This document shows positions 23,237 to 32,237 of a stretch of 64,000 nt of DNA, piece by piece. The position numbers were made by a program, and so were the translations under genes. Position 1 is the stretch's first letter. Every line of letters starts with the position of its first letter. The stretch is taken from NCBI RefSeq assembly GCF_003390395.1, contig NZ_QUOV01000001.1, positions 4,293,277-4,357,276 on the forward strand, given 5' to 3'. The notes under the pieces were generated by a model. That model did no database searches, was not told the DNA's origin, and saw only the letters and a list, made by a program, of their open reading frames with translations. This DNA is from Thalassotalea euphylliae (GTDB taxonomy: Bacteria; Pseudomonadota; Gammaproteobacteria; Enterobacterales; Alteromonadaceae).

Positions 23237-24943
23237 TTAGTTTTGCTGAAGCTGCTGCTGCGCGTATTCAAAGCGCAAACGATATTCGCGTAATTTGTCT
23301 TCTAACTCAGTCAACTCTTGCTCGTGCTTAGTATTGAGCTCTAAGTTTTCATCACGCAGATACTTAATTGTTTCGCGGGTGTTATTGTTATCTTGCTCGA
23401 ATTTCTCTTTCGCATTAGCCAGCTTTTCTTCCGCTTTTTGCTCATTTGCTAGTGCTTGCTTGATTTGTTCATTTAGCTTATCGAGTTTGATCTGCTGTTG
23501 TTCTGAGCTTTGCTGTTCTTGCGTTAATTGCTTTTCGAGCGATGCCACTTGATTGGTTAAATCTTCAATTTTCTCGGTAAACAAAGATTCACCAGCCGCT
23601 AACTTGCCGGTTAATTCACTAATAATGGCATCATCACTTTCATGTTGCTTTTGAGCGATGGTGACTTTCTCAGTCAAAGTCGCCACTTGCTCTTGCTGCG
23701 CCTTAACTTGCTGAAGCTGAGATTGATGCTCGCGTTCAGCATCATTCGCTTTTATTTTGGCTTGCTCAATTTGCTGCTGATAACTGCGTTCAGCGGCTTG
23801 ATATTTTTCCGTTTCAACTTGATGTTGTTCAGCTTGCTTTGCTGACGATTGCTGATGATTGGTTTCAAGCTGCGTTAATTGCTCAGATTTCTCAGCAAGT
23901 GCTTGTTTAGCGTCATCCAGCGCTTTGGTTTGCTGCTCACCATGGCTGTTAGCCTGCGTTAATTGATCTGATAACTGCTTAACCTGTGCTTCAAGTGTCT
24001 CGGTTTGCTTTGCTGCATCACCAACTTGTTGTGTTAACGCTTGCTCATTTTGTTCTACTCTCTGCAAGTTTTGTTGGAGTAGGTTCACTTGCCCAACTTT
24101 ATCGTTAAGCTCGGTAGTTAATGCATCTAACTCAGTTTTAAATTCACTACGTTGCAGCTCTGCTTCCGCTAGCTTGGCCTGCAACTCTCCTTGGTCTTTA
24201 TCCTGTTGCGCTTGGCTTTGATCAAGCTGTGCAGTCAGGGTGCTAACTTGCTCCGTTAGTTGTTTATTTTGTGCTTGCTCGTTGGCCAAAGAAGCTTGCA
24301 TGTTTTCATTTTGCTGGCCAAATTGTGATTGAGCATGCTCTAGTGCACTACTAACTTCATTTAACTTGGTATTGAGATCAGATATTTGCTGATTTTGAAC
24401 TTCCAGCGTTGCGGTTTTTGCTTTGTCTGATTTGAGTAAGTTTTGCTCTTTTGTTGCTAGCGTTTGATTTTCTTGTTTAGTCTGTGCTAGTCGCTCGGTG
24501 ATATCTGCCAGCTTTTCCTGAGTTTTATTTTGCTCGTCATTTAACTCAGCAATCTTTTGTTCTTGCGCAGCTATATTTGCGATTTTTTCTTTAAGTACTT
24601 GCTCAGTATCAGTAAGTTTAGCGTTGTTCAATTTACCAATATTTTTTACTTCAGATTCGCTAGCATCAAGTTTCGCTTGCAGCTCATCGAGTGCTTGTTG
24701 GTGTTTGGCTTGTTCTGATTCGGTTTGTTGGTTAGCCGCTGCGAGATCTGCCGCTAACTGTTGTTGCTTCTCGAGGGCCGCTTGGTAGAGCTGATGTTCT
24801 GTGATCACTTGCTCTGAGATAGGTTGTTGCTGCGCAGACGATATAATACTCGCCATACGCTCTTCTACTTGAATGTAGACTTCACTGGCTAGGCTTTGTA
24901 TTTGTTCTTCCAGTTCCTTGGAAAGTTTATTGTTGTCTGCCAT
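23237..24943 (-). CDS. Large Gln/Glu-rich coiled-coil protein, unknown function
   Basis: 568 residues, almost entirely predicted coiled coil from about residue 50 to the end: heptad patterns rich in Gln, Glu, Lys, Ala and Leu, with few aromatic or Gly/Pro residues. The N-terminus (about 1-45) is a short helical segment (KELEEQIQSLASEVYIQVEERMASI). No ATPase motif, signal peptide or membrane segment, so it is not an SMC protein and is presumably a cytoplasmic structural or scaffold protein. The ATG at 24943 is preferred over one 39 bases upstream because GAGG precedes it at good spacing. Confidence 0.75.
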   Translation of the reverse strand: MADNNKLSKELEEQIQSLASEVYIQVEERMASIISSAQQQPISEQVITEHQLYQAALEKQQQLAADLAAANQQTESEQAKHQQALDELQAKLDASESEVKNIGKLNNAKLTDTEQVLKEKIANIAAQEQKIAELNDEQNKTQEKLADITERLAQTKQENQTLATKEQNLLKSDKAKTATLEVQNQQISDLNTKLNEVSSALEHAQSQFGQQNENMQASLANEQAQNKQLTEQVSTLTAQLDQSQAQQDKDQGELQAKLAEAELQRSEFKTELDALTTELNDKVGQVNLLQQNLQRVEQNEQALTQQVGDAAKQTETLEAQVKQLSDQLTQANSHGEQQTKALDDAKQALAEKSEQLTQLETNHQQSSAKQAEQHQVETEKYQAAERSYQQQIEQAKIKANDAEREHQSQLQQVKAQQEQVATLTEKVTIAQKQHESDDAIISELTGKLAAGESLFTEKIEDLTNQVASLEKQLTQEQQSSEQQQIKLDKLNEQIKQALANEQKAEEKLANAKEKFEQDNNNTRETIKYLRDENLELNTKHEQELTELEDKLREYRLRFEYAQQQLQQN

Positions 24944-25066
24944 AAAATCCTCGTTATTTACCACATAACCTATTATTAGCAATGTAGCTTAAACTAACAC
25001 AGCAGTGGCTAGTTGTTAACCGTTATCGCACGCTGTATGAGTACCGAGGACTTATGCCAATAAAAA

Positions 25067-25082
25067 AGGGGCCTAAGCCCCT
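25067..25082 (-). terminator. Rho-independent terminator of the SapC-family gene
   Basis: AGGGGC / GCCCCT stem with a 4-base loop, followed on the minus strand by six T residues, about 50 bases past the stop codon. Confidence 0.85.
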
Positions 25083-25130
25083 AATTTGTGATTAATATAA
25101 TGATTATATTAACTATTTTATAAATTCATT

Positions 25131-25880
25131 TTATTTTTCAAGTGGTACTACTTGTACGCCAGCCACCTTCACGTCACTCTGTTCGTTACGTAACTGAGCC
25201 AGACGGTTTAACTGACCAATTGACGATAGCATTGAGTGGATTGGGATGAACATACCACGCTTGTGAAAATCTAGTACTTGCTCGTCTGACAACTCACGTA
25301 GCTTCGGCTCTTTAATGGTATGAATACCAACAATTTTTTTCTTCTCACCGTTGGCAAACGTAATCACTAACTCAACTTCTTCAAGTAATTCTGCGTCTTG
25401 CATTTCTTTAATGAAACGCTCAGTCATGACTTCACTTTCATATAAACGGCCAAGCGTGTCTTGAATGTTCTTCATCAAGTCCGTTTCTTCGCCTTTTTCG
25501 TTATACAAAGGTAGCTCTTTATCTTCACCTACATATTCGCTATCTAGGTCAACACAAGCCGTTAGTGTTTTTTCCTTGTCTGGGTCTAAACCTAATGAGA
25601 ATGGCACCATACCAACACTTTGTGGTGCGTATAAACCAGTCCAGTCATCACCTTTCAAGAATAAGTTTTCACCCGTTTCTAAACCTAGCATAGCCACTGA
25701 GCGGAAACGGTTTGAGTCAGGGTCTTTAACAATAAATACTGGGTAGCTCATTGCACCTTTTGAGTACTCTGGCGCAGTAATTGGCACAATGTGTAAGCCT
25801 GCAATGTGCTTTAAGCTGCGCTGTGCAGCGATTTTCAAATTTTGGTGATGTTCTTTTTTAATTGGTACTAAATTCGCCAT
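25131..25880 (-). CDS. SapC family protein
   Basis: 249-residue protein of the SapC family (PF07277-type), named for a gene in the Campylobacter S-layer region; its biochemical role is not established. Recognisable family features are the N-terminus (MANLVPIKKEHHQNLKI), the segment SYPVFIVKDPDSNRFRSVAMLGLETGENLFL (about 45-75) and the C-terminal DFHKRGMFIPIHSMLSSIGQLNRLAQLRN. No signal peptide is evident. The start at 25880 is chosen over an upstream ATG at 25907 because family members begin MANLVP. Single gene with its own terminator. Confidence 0.85.
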   Translation of the reverse strand: MANLVPIKKEHHQNLKIAAQRSLKHIAGLHIVPITAPEYSKGAMSYPVFIVKDPDSNRFRSVAMLGLETGENLFLKGDDWTGLYAPQSVGMVPFSLGLDPDKEKTLTACVDLDSEYVGEDKELPLYNEKGEETDLMKNIQDTLGRLYESEVMTERFIKEMQDAELLEEVELVITFANGEKKKIVGIHTIKEPKLRELSDEQVLDFHKRGMFIPIHSMLSSIGQLNRLAQLRNEQSDVKVAGVQVVPLEK

Positions 25881-26142
25881 GGCAATACTTCTCTCTTCAA
25901 AATACAACTCAATACCGCAATGGCATCAGTTTAATTATTGTTTTGTTCATCATGCAATCGAACCGACTACATTTTGTTACAACAGACATGGTAGCTAGTT
26001 AACTCGGTTTCAACCCAGCAGCGCAAAAAATTTTTCCTTTCTGTTAACTTGTACAAATAAGCTTCGAAAATCTCTCAATATCTCGATTTGGCTTTGTGCT
26101 ACTATCTCAGCAATTTAATCAAACTACGCAAAACAAAGTACT

Positions 26143-27000
26143 GTGAAAGCTCTCGTTTTTGTTTCAATTTTATGGGCATTTTCCTTTGGGCTCATTAAAG
26201 GAGAATTAACCGGTATTGCTCCAAGTCTTGTCTCAGCATTACGACTATTGTTGTGTGCCCTGGTCTTTTTGCCTTTTATTCGTTTAACCACCAATAACAA
26301 ACTAAGCGTTCAGTTTCTATTGTTAGGAGCCCTGCAGTTTGGTGCGATGTACTGGGCCTACATTAGTTCTTATCAATATTTACCCGGTTATTTAGTGGCA
26401 GTTTTCACAATATTTACGCCTATTTACGTTTTTCTTATCGACGGCTTAATGTCACGTCGTGTTAACTTACAACAAATGCTACCCATTTTACTCTCAATTG
26501 CTGGTGCTGCCGTGATCGTTTTTAAAGCACCAAATAGTGATGCTTGGTTAGTTGGTTTTATCATATTGCAAGGTGCTAATCTCGCATTTGCCGCAGGCCA
26601 AGTTGGTTATCAACGTATCAGTAAAGCGTACAGCACTGACCACACCAATAATATGTCGATAATGTACATAGGTGCGGCGATTTTTATGCTGATAATTGTG
26701 TTAGTTGAGCAGTCTTATGTGGGCGTATCAGACATTACTAACCGTCAATGGTTGGTGATCCTATATTTAGGTATCATCGCATCCGGCGTAGGTTTTGCGC
26801 TGTGGAATTATGGTGCAAAACAAGTTAACGCAGCATCACTTGCAGTGATGAATAATGCCTATATTCCATTTGCGGTTATATTTGCATTAACCTTGTTTAA
26901 TGAACACGCTGATATCGCAAGGCTGGCGTTAGGAACTAGTTTAATAGCGGCCTCTGCATGGCTGCTAAGCAAGCAACAAGTGCAAAAGGCAAGCGAATAA
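26143..27000 (+). CDS. EamA/DMT superfamily transporter
   Basis: Inner-membrane permease of the drug/metabolite transporter superfamily; substrate unknown. The 285-residue protein shows about ten hydrophobic helices in two related halves of about 140 residues, the EamA duplication. The second half has the family pattern (LYLGIIASGVGFALWNYGAKQVNAA SLAVMNNAYIP). The start is GTG; no stronger in-frame start lies nearby. It is followed at 11 bases by a small secreted-protein gene that may share its mRNA. Confidence 0.85.
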   Translation: MKALVFVSILWAFSFGLIKGELTGIAPSLVSALRLLLCALVFLPFIRLTTNNKLSVQFLLLGALQFGAMYWAYISSYQYLPGYLVAVFTIFTPIYVFLIDGLMSRRVNLQQMLPILLSIAGAAVIVFKAPNSDAWLVGFIILQGANLAFAAGQVGYQRISKAYSTDHTNNMSIMYIGAAIFMLIIVLVEQSYVGVSDITNRQWLVILYLGIIASGVGFALWNYGAKQVNAASLAVMNNAYIPFAVIFALTLFNEHADIARLALGTSLIAASAWLLSKQQVQKASE

Positions 27001-27011
27001 AAACGACTCGT

Positions 27012-27341
27012 ATGAAAAACTTGTTTTATGCCATCAAACAAAAATCAGCTATCGCTCTTGTCGCTTTGATCACGACGTTCCATGCATCGGCAATTCCACG
27101 CATCGACACTGAATATGGCTACAACGCCGATGGTTTTGTCCGCGTTAAAGTAACCAATGAAACAACACGCGAATTGGCGTGCTATGTTGCCATTGACGGT
27201 CGCAGTATTAAATTTGTATTGCCGCCTAGAGGGGCGTCGCGGTGGTATCGCGCAACGGATAAGCGTTTCACGGCGAAAAGCTTTAGTGTTTGGTGTGATT
27301 ACTTAGAGTTTCACCCTGCTTACCAAAGATATAAACGTTAA
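27012..27341 (+). CDS. Small secreted protein of unknown function
   Basis: 109 residues with a signal peptide (MKNLFYAIKQKSAIALVALITTFHASA, cleavage probably after ASA). The mature part of about 80 residues has two cysteines (ELACYVAI and VWCDYLEF) and a compact beta-rich look (GFVRVKVTNETTRELACYVAID). No domain recognised. The ATG at 27012 is preferred to one at 26958 that would overlap the transporter gene and bury the signal peptide. Converges with pgi. Confidence 0.65.
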   Translation: MKNLFYAIKQKSAIALVALITTFHASAIPRIDTEYGYNADGFVRVKVTNETTRELACYVAIDGRSIKFVLPPRGASRWYRATDKRFTAKSFSVWCDYLEFHPAYQRYKR

Positions 27342-27381
27342 AGCGTGTATTTTCTAGTAAGCAGGTTATAGAGAAAAGGTG

Positions 27382-29013
27382 TTATTTCCGCGCGCGATAA
27401 AGCGAAATTAAGCCATTGGTAGAGCCGTCCATCGTCAACTCAGCGTTGGTATCTGCAAGTTTACTTAATACTTGATTACCAAGTGCTTTACCTAGCTCTA
27501 CCCCCCACTGATCAAACGAGTTAATCTGCCAAATCACACCTTGCACAAATACTTTTTGCTCATACAACGCAATTAGGCTGCCCAAGGTTTTTGGATCAAG
27601 GCGGTCGAACAATAAGGTATTGCTTGGTTTATTGCCTTTCATCACCTTGTGGCTAGAGAGATTTTTAATCTCTTCGGTACTACATTTTGCTTTTTTCATC
27701 GCAGCAATCACTTGCGCTTCACTTTGCCCTTCCATCAGCGCCTGACTTTGACCAAAACAGTTTGCTGCTAGCATATCGTGGTGATTGGCACATTCACTTG
27801 CAGGGTGAAGCGGCATCATAAAGTCCACAGGAATATGGGTTTTACTTTGGTGGATCAATTGATGGAATGAGTGTTGACCATTGGTGCCTTCACTGCCCCA
27901 GATAATCGGGCCAGTGTCGTAGTCTGCTTCCTCATTCTTTAAATTAACCGACTTACCGTTACTTTCCATATCCAACTGTTGAATATAGGCAGGAAGACCA
28001 CGCAAGTAATGATAATAAGGCAGTAATACCTGTGATTGAGCACCATGGAAGTTGCGGTACCATATGCCCAGCAGTGCCATAATCACAGGCATATTTTGCG
28101 ACAGCGGTGCCTGCTGGAAGTGCTGATCAAGCTCAAACGCGCCGGTTAAGAACTCATGGTAGTTTTCGTAACCTATGGCAAGTGCTAACGGTAAGCCAAT
28201 TGCCGACCAAACCGAATAACGACCACCGACCCAATCCCACATTGGGAAGATATTGTCAGGATTAATACCAAACTCTTGCGCCGCTGTAATATTGGTTGAA
28301 ACACAAGCAAAGTTATATTCAACATCGGCTTGCGTAGCAGTTTGTAAAAACCACTCTTTCGCAGACTGGGTATTACGCAATGTTTCTTGTGTCGTCAGCG
28401 TTTTTGATGATGTGATAATCAACGTGGTTTCTGGATTTAAGCCCGCTAATACATCTTGCAAGTGACAGCCATCAACGTTGGCAACAAAGTGCACATTAAT
28501 ATGTTTTTGACGATAAGGCTTCAACGCCTCTGACATAATTTTAGGGCCAAGAAATGAGCCACCAATGCCAATACTGATGACATCAGTAAATGCCTTACCG
28601 CTGTAACCTTTCTTTTCGCCGGTTGATACCGCTTCAACAAAACGCTTCATTTGCGCACGCGTCTGCTCAATTTCAGGCATCACATCTTGGCCATCAACAT
28701 ACACTGGCTGGCCAGAGAAATTACGTAATGCCGTATGCAGTACTGCGCGATGTTCGGTCACATTAATTTCACTACCAGCAAACATGCGCTCACGCTGTTG
28801 TTCAACATTGGCGGCTTGAGCCAATGCCACTAAATGCTCTATGGATTGCTCGGTAATATGATTCTTTGAATAATCTAAAGTCAGCCCTGCCGCCGTCATC
28901 GAATATTTGTTGAAGCGCTCACTGTCTTGCTCAAACAGTGATTTCATATGAATATCTTCGATATCTTGATAATGTTTTTGAAGGTTTTTCCACTCGGCAG
29001 AGGAAGTGAGCAT
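27382..29013 (-). CDS. pgi: Glucose-6-phosphate isomerase
   Basis: Interconverts glucose-6-phosphate and fructose-6-phosphate in glycolysis/gluconeogenesis. The 543-residue protein has the PGI signatures: DVISIGIGGSFLGPK, ITSSKTLTTQETL (phosphate binding), FPMWDWVGGRYSVWSAIGLPLA with the catalytic Arg, SNGKSV, GTNGQHSFHQL with the ring-opening His, and the C-terminal DQWGVELGK with the catalytic Lys. E. coli Pgi is 549 residues. Apparently monocistronic. Identification is firm. Confidence 0.97.
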   Translation of the reverse strand: MLTSSAEWKNLQKHYQDIEDIHMKSLFEQDSERFNKYSMTAAGLTLDYSKNHITEQSIEHLVALAQAANVEQQRERMFAGSEINVTEHRAVLHTALRNFSGQPVYVDGQDVMPEIEQTRAQMKRFVEAVSTGEKKGYSGKAFTDVISIGIGGSFLGPKIMSEALKPYRQKHINVHFVANVDGCHLQDVLAGLNPETTLIITSSKTLTTQETLRNTQSAKEWFLQTATQADVEYNFACVSTNITAAQEFGINPDNIFPMWDWVGGRYSVWSAIGLPLALAIGYENYHEFLTGAFELDQHFQQAPLSQNMPVIMALLGIWYRNFHGAQSQVLLPYYHYLRGLPAYIQQLDMESNGKSVNLKNEEADYDTGPIIWGSEGTNGQHSFHQLIHQSKTHIPVDFMMPLHPASECANHHDMLAANCFGQSQALMEGQSEAQVIAAMKKAKCSTEEIKNLSSHKVMKGNKPSNTLLFDRLDPKTLGSLIALYEQKVFVQGVIWQINSFDQWGVELGKALGNQVLSKLADTNAELTMDGSTNGLISLYRARK

Positions 29014-29225
29014 AGTTGATTTCCCAATAATTATTCTAAAAGTACGCCTGTTTTTGCTTTAGTTTACGTAAACTCGCGGCAAAGGTTAACCATTATAGCG
29101 TTCAACAACATTTACGCATGGCCTTAAATCGCCTATCAATTCATATACAAAGCGATGAATAATATAACGCATCAACTTTGCAACTCTATGAAAGCCTACT
29201 TTATTTGTTAAGAGGAAACGATAGG

Positions 29226-29237
29226 TGAAAGCTTTCA
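29226..29237. promoter_or_regulatory. 12-bp palindrome, possible enhancer-binding site
   Basis: TGAAAGCTTTCA is a perfect palindrome about 145 bases upstream of the sigma-54-type promoter, where bacterial enhancer-binding proteins commonly bind. A partial look-alike (TGAAAGCCTACTTTA) lies near 29189. The role is inferred from position only. Confidence 0.3.
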
Positions 29238-29382
29238 TTTCACTAGTTTTACAACAGCTCACGATTATGAACTTACCTAGCTTACCCTAATCGTCTGTTT
29301 TATTTACACTTTAGCAATTTATTTTCAACAAGATTCAAAAACAACCAAATAAATTCAATAACATAGTTAAACCCAACTGTTT

Positions 29383-29398
29383 GGGCATATGTTTTGCT
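29383..29398 (+). promoter_or_regulatory. Sigma-54 (-24/-12) promoter of the PEP-CTERM gene
   Basis: GGGCAT-N5-TTGCT matches the consensus TGGCAC-N5-TTGCW at 9 of 11 positions, with the invariant GG and GC at the required 10-base spacing. The ATG at 29458 lies about 60 bases downstream and is preceded by AAAGGA. Confidence 0.65.
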
Positions 29399-29457
29399 AT
29401 TAACTCGTCTGACCAATAGAAAAACTATCAATTATCATAATTTTAAAGGAAGAAAAC

Positions 29458-30867
29458 ATGAGAAATAGACGTAGTTTGATCCGCTTGCTGCTGGGAGTTA
29501 GCGCCTTAGCTAGCTTGATCAGTTCACAGTTTTCGTACGCAATAGTCATTACTGCCAGCCAAGATGCAACTGAACTCGCCAACACTCTTCTCGTTCCGGG
29601 TTCTGGGATCACAATAAATTCTGCAATACTCTCTGGTGGATTTAGCTCAGAATCTGGTGATGAGGGTAATTGTGAAGATGAAATAGGGTGTGGGCCAGGC
29701 GAAAATGGGAATGTTAACCTTGACAACCCAATCGCACCATTAAACCAAGCAGGCTTGTTTACTAATGCCTCCGGTGTTTACAACTTGCCAGCTGCTGGCG
29801 GTATAGTCTTTAGCACCGGTAACGTTACAAGTTATCAAGACGGCCCAAATACCAGTAATTCATTTGGGTTAGATAATGGAAGTAGTGCAAGCCAAGAACA
29901 AAACGATCAACTGTCTCCTTTAACAGGCCAGCTTCAACATTTCGACCCCGTTCAGCTCGACATTAGCTTCACTGTTGATGAGGATAGCGCCTCAACAATC
30001 ACCTTCTTCGGTGCTTTTGGTTCAGAGGAATTCCCTGAATTCGTCGATTCAGGGTTTGTGGACGGCTTTGGTCTATTTGTAAATGGTCAAAATGTTGCTG
30101 GAGCCTTGCCGACAGGAGCATCGCCAGGAGATGAACTAGCACCTATCAATATCAATCATCCTGACTTTCTGCCTTTACCTGGTACTGAGTTAAATGGTGT
30201 ACTAGCTCCTAACGGTAACCCTTTACTTAGGTTTGATGTACCTGTTCAAGAGGGTGTAAACACCTTTAGGTTACTGCTAGCAGATGCTTCTGATGGCGGC
30301 TACGATTCAACCATTTTTCTGGCAAGTTTCGGTGAGCTAGGTGAATCGCCATTTACGCCTATTTTACCCGACCCTAGTAACCCTACGAATGAAGATGGAG
30401 CATTTGTTTTTACTCTCCCTGATGTTCAACAAGACGAAACAATCTGGTTTGATCCTGATGTAGCATCTGGCTATACATATACATCAAGCCTCGCTATTGC
30501 AACGGTTACAGCACCACCATTTGACGCGGTTCCTGACCCAGACGGCTATATTTTGGAGTTTATGTTTAACAATATGTTGCAACAGTTTGCACTTAACTCC
30601 GGTGAGACCTTTGACTTTGTTCTTAATGGATTTAATGGAGTAACTACATTCTCAATTCAAGGTATTAACCTTGACCTAGCCTTGGACCCAGACAACCCAC
30701 AAGCATTCGTTACTGGCGTTTCTTTTGCCGAATCTGGCGCTTTGTCATTTACCCAAGATCCAATTACGGTATTTGTGCCAGATGTCAACGATATCCCTGA
30801 ACCAGCGTCTATCCTGATAATTAGCTTAGGCTTGGGTGGATTAGCCTTACGTAGAAGAAAAATTTAG
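29458..30867 (+). CDS. PEP-CTERM sorting-domain protein with choice-of-anchor L domain
   Basis: Secreted protein of 469 residues: signal peptide (about 1-28), a choice-of-anchor-L-like domain (about 30-275, including NTLLVPGSGITI, GIVFSTGNV and FGAFGSEEFPEF), a beta-rich middle, and a C-terminal PEP-CTERM tag (IPEPASILIISLGLGGLALRRRKI): the PEP motif, a hydrophobic helix and a basic end. Such tags are processed by an exosortase and mark proteins linked to exopolysaccharide or floc matrix. No exosortase gene is in the window. The mature protein is acidic (many Asp/Glu) and poor in Lys. A sigma-54 promoter precedes it and a terminator follows. Confidence 0.88.
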   Translation: MRNRRSLIRLLLGVSALASLISSQFSYAIVITASQDATELANTLLVPGSGITINSAILSGGFSSESGDEGNCEDEIGCGPGENGNVNLDNPIAPLNQAGLFTNASGVYNLPAAGGIVFSTGNVTSYQDGPNTSNSFGLDNGSSASQEQNDQLSPLTGQLQHFDPVQLDISFTVDEDSASTITFFGAFGSEEFPEFVDSGFVDGFGLFVNGQNVAGALPTGASPGDELAPININHPDFLPLPGTELNGVLAPNGNPLLRFDVPVQEGVNTFRLLLADASDGGYDSTIFLASFGELGESPFTPILPDPSNPTNEDGAFVFTLPDVQQDETIWFDPDVASGYTYTSSLAIATVTAPPFDAVPDPDGYILEFMFNNMLQQFALNSGETFDFVLNGFNGVTTFSIQGINLDLALDPDNPQAFVTGVSFAESGALSFTQDPITVFVPDVNDIPEPASILIISLGLGGLALRRRKI

Positions 30868-30895
30868 CATTTAAAAGCAGTTGTTGTATAAAAAT

Positions 30896-30923
30896 AGCCT
30901 AAGTATTCCTACTTAGGCTTTTT
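30896..30923 (+). terminator. Rho-independent terminator of the PEP-CTERM gene
   Basis: A perfect 10-bp stem (AGCCTAAGTA / TACTTAGGCT) with loop TTCC is followed by a T-run. It separates the PEP-CTERM gene from the next gene, whose start lies only 13 bases beyond. Confidence 0.88.
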
Positions 30924-30935
30924 AATAGGGAAATT

Positions 30936-31544
30936 ATGAAGAACATTAAAATACTTTTATTTACTATCAACTTAACCTTACTGACGCTGACCACTCATGT
31001 GCTAGCTGCTGACAAAGATGGAAAATTTGCGGCAAAGGGGGCAGCAAGAAAGTCTTGTGCTGATTTTTTAACGGCTACAGAACATAGAAGTTCTGATTTT
31101 TTGTTGTATGCTGGCTGGCTAGAGGGATATCTCACCTCATTTAATCAAGTCCAAGCCAAAAACTACGATATTTCACCTTGGCAAACGACTGAGTTGCTAT
31201 TAATGCTATTACAAAAGCACTGCCAATCTAATCCTGAAATTAAGTACTTTGATGCCGCTAACGCACTAATAAAGTCTATTTTTCCCATAAGGCTTAACGA
31301 AGAGAGTACGATCGTAAAGGTTCAAATTGGTGATGCGGTAGGCTTTCATTACGAAGAAATATTGTTAAGAGCAAAACAGCGACTAAAAGCTATGGGGTTT
31401 TATAAAGATGAGGTAGATGGTAAACACTTTACCACAATCGATAGTAAAGTATTTCTGGCCTATCAAAAAAAATTGGGTTTAAAAGAAACTGGTATGCCTG
31501 ATCAAGTGACACTCGCAAGTTTATTCTTGAAAGCGTTGAATTAG
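30936..31544 (+). CDS. Secreted protein with C-terminal peptidoglycan-binding-like domain
   Basis: 202 residues with a signal peptide (cleavage near VLA-ADK, about residue 25). The N-terminal half (about 35-120) has two cysteines (RKSCADFL, QKHCQS) and resembles small helical periplasmic domains such as HdeA-like ones (YAGWLEGYLTSFNQ). The C-terminal part (about 140-200, LLRAKQRLKAMGFYKDEVDGK through YQKKLGLKETGMPDQVTLASL) fits the PG_binding_1 three-helix fold. A role at the cell wall is inferred. It starts just after the PEP-CTERM terminator, so it may be expressed by read-through. It overlaps the convergent oxidoreductase gene by 24 bases. Confidence 0.7.
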   Translation: MKNIKILLFTINLTLLTLTTHVLAADKDGKFAAKGAARKSCADFLTATEHRSSDFLLYAGWLEGYLTSFNQVQAKNYDISPWQTTELLLMLLQKHCQSNPEIKYFDAANALIKSIFPIRLNEESTIVKVQIGDAVGFHYEEILLRAKQRLKAMGFYKDEVDGKHFTTIDSKVFLAYQKKLGLKETGMPDQVTLASLFLKALN

Positions 31545-32045
31545 CGATTCATATTGCTTGATTCTAACATTGCTGTCGTATGCATTGCAGTCATCTTCAG
31601 GACATGAAGTATAAACTATGCCCAAATAACGCATATTTAGGTACTTAAACGTTAAACTAAAAATTTGTTCAAAACAGTGGGTAGGTTGCTCGTCGACGCC
31701 TGTCGCGATAACGCCCGCAGCCTTGCCTTTCAATTGTCTGCCAAGCGGTTTATTGATTTCCAACAAATCCGTTAGTCGATCCATAAACACTTTCATCTGC
31801 GCGCTCGGTGAATACCAGTAGATTGGTGAGGCAAGCAAAATAACGTCATGCTTTGTTACCACTTCATCAATCAATGTTGAAAAATCATCCGTTTGATTAG
31901 CAAACTCATAGTCATAAGGCAGTATGTGGAAATCACTTAGCTGATAAAGCGACACTTGGTGCTCACAATTGCTAATAAAGTCATTAACCAATTTAGCAGT
32001 GTTTCCTTCACGCCTACTCGTGCCCAAGACAATGGCTATCCTCAT
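31521..32045 (-). CDS. NAD(P)H-dependent FMN oxidoreductase, flavodoxin-fold
   Basis: 174-residue protein of the NADPH-dependent FMN reductase / flavodoxin-like family. The phosphate-binding loop near the N-terminus (GTSRREGNTAKLV, about 8-20) and the segment LLASPIYWYSPSAQMKVFMDRLTDLL (about 77-102) are typical. The exact substrate (quinone, chromate, azo compound or other) cannot be told. No signal peptide, so cytoplasmic. Converges with the preceding gene. Confidence 0.82.
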   Translation of the reverse strand: MRIAIVLGTSRREGNTAKLVNDFISNCEHQVSLYQLSDFHILPYDYEFANQTDDFSTLIDEVVTKHDVILLASPIYWYSPSAQMKVFMDRLTDLLEINKPLGRQLKGKAAGVIATGVDEQPTHCFEQIFSLTFKYLNMRYLGIVYTSCPEDDCNAYDSNVRIKQYESLIQRFQE

Positions 32046-32237
32046 GTTTTGTTCCTTCTATTAAATAAAGAAAGACACAAGCCTAAAACCTCAACGTAAG
32101 TTGAGATCAAGCAACAACTGAATATTAATGTTTGGTTCAGAGGGGCGATACCTTGGTATTGATCAAACAGCGGTAAAAAGTCGTACATTAATCAAACAGT
32201 TTAAACATCAAACAATATCGTATAACCGAGCAACCAG

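Larger units (their letters stand above)
29014..29457. other. 444-base intergenic region upstream of the PEP-CTERM gene
   Basis: AT-rich region between divergent pgi and the PEP-CTERM gene. It holds a perfect 12-bp palindrome (29226-29237) and a sigma-54-type promoter (29383-29398). No gene was seen. Confidence 0.7.
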
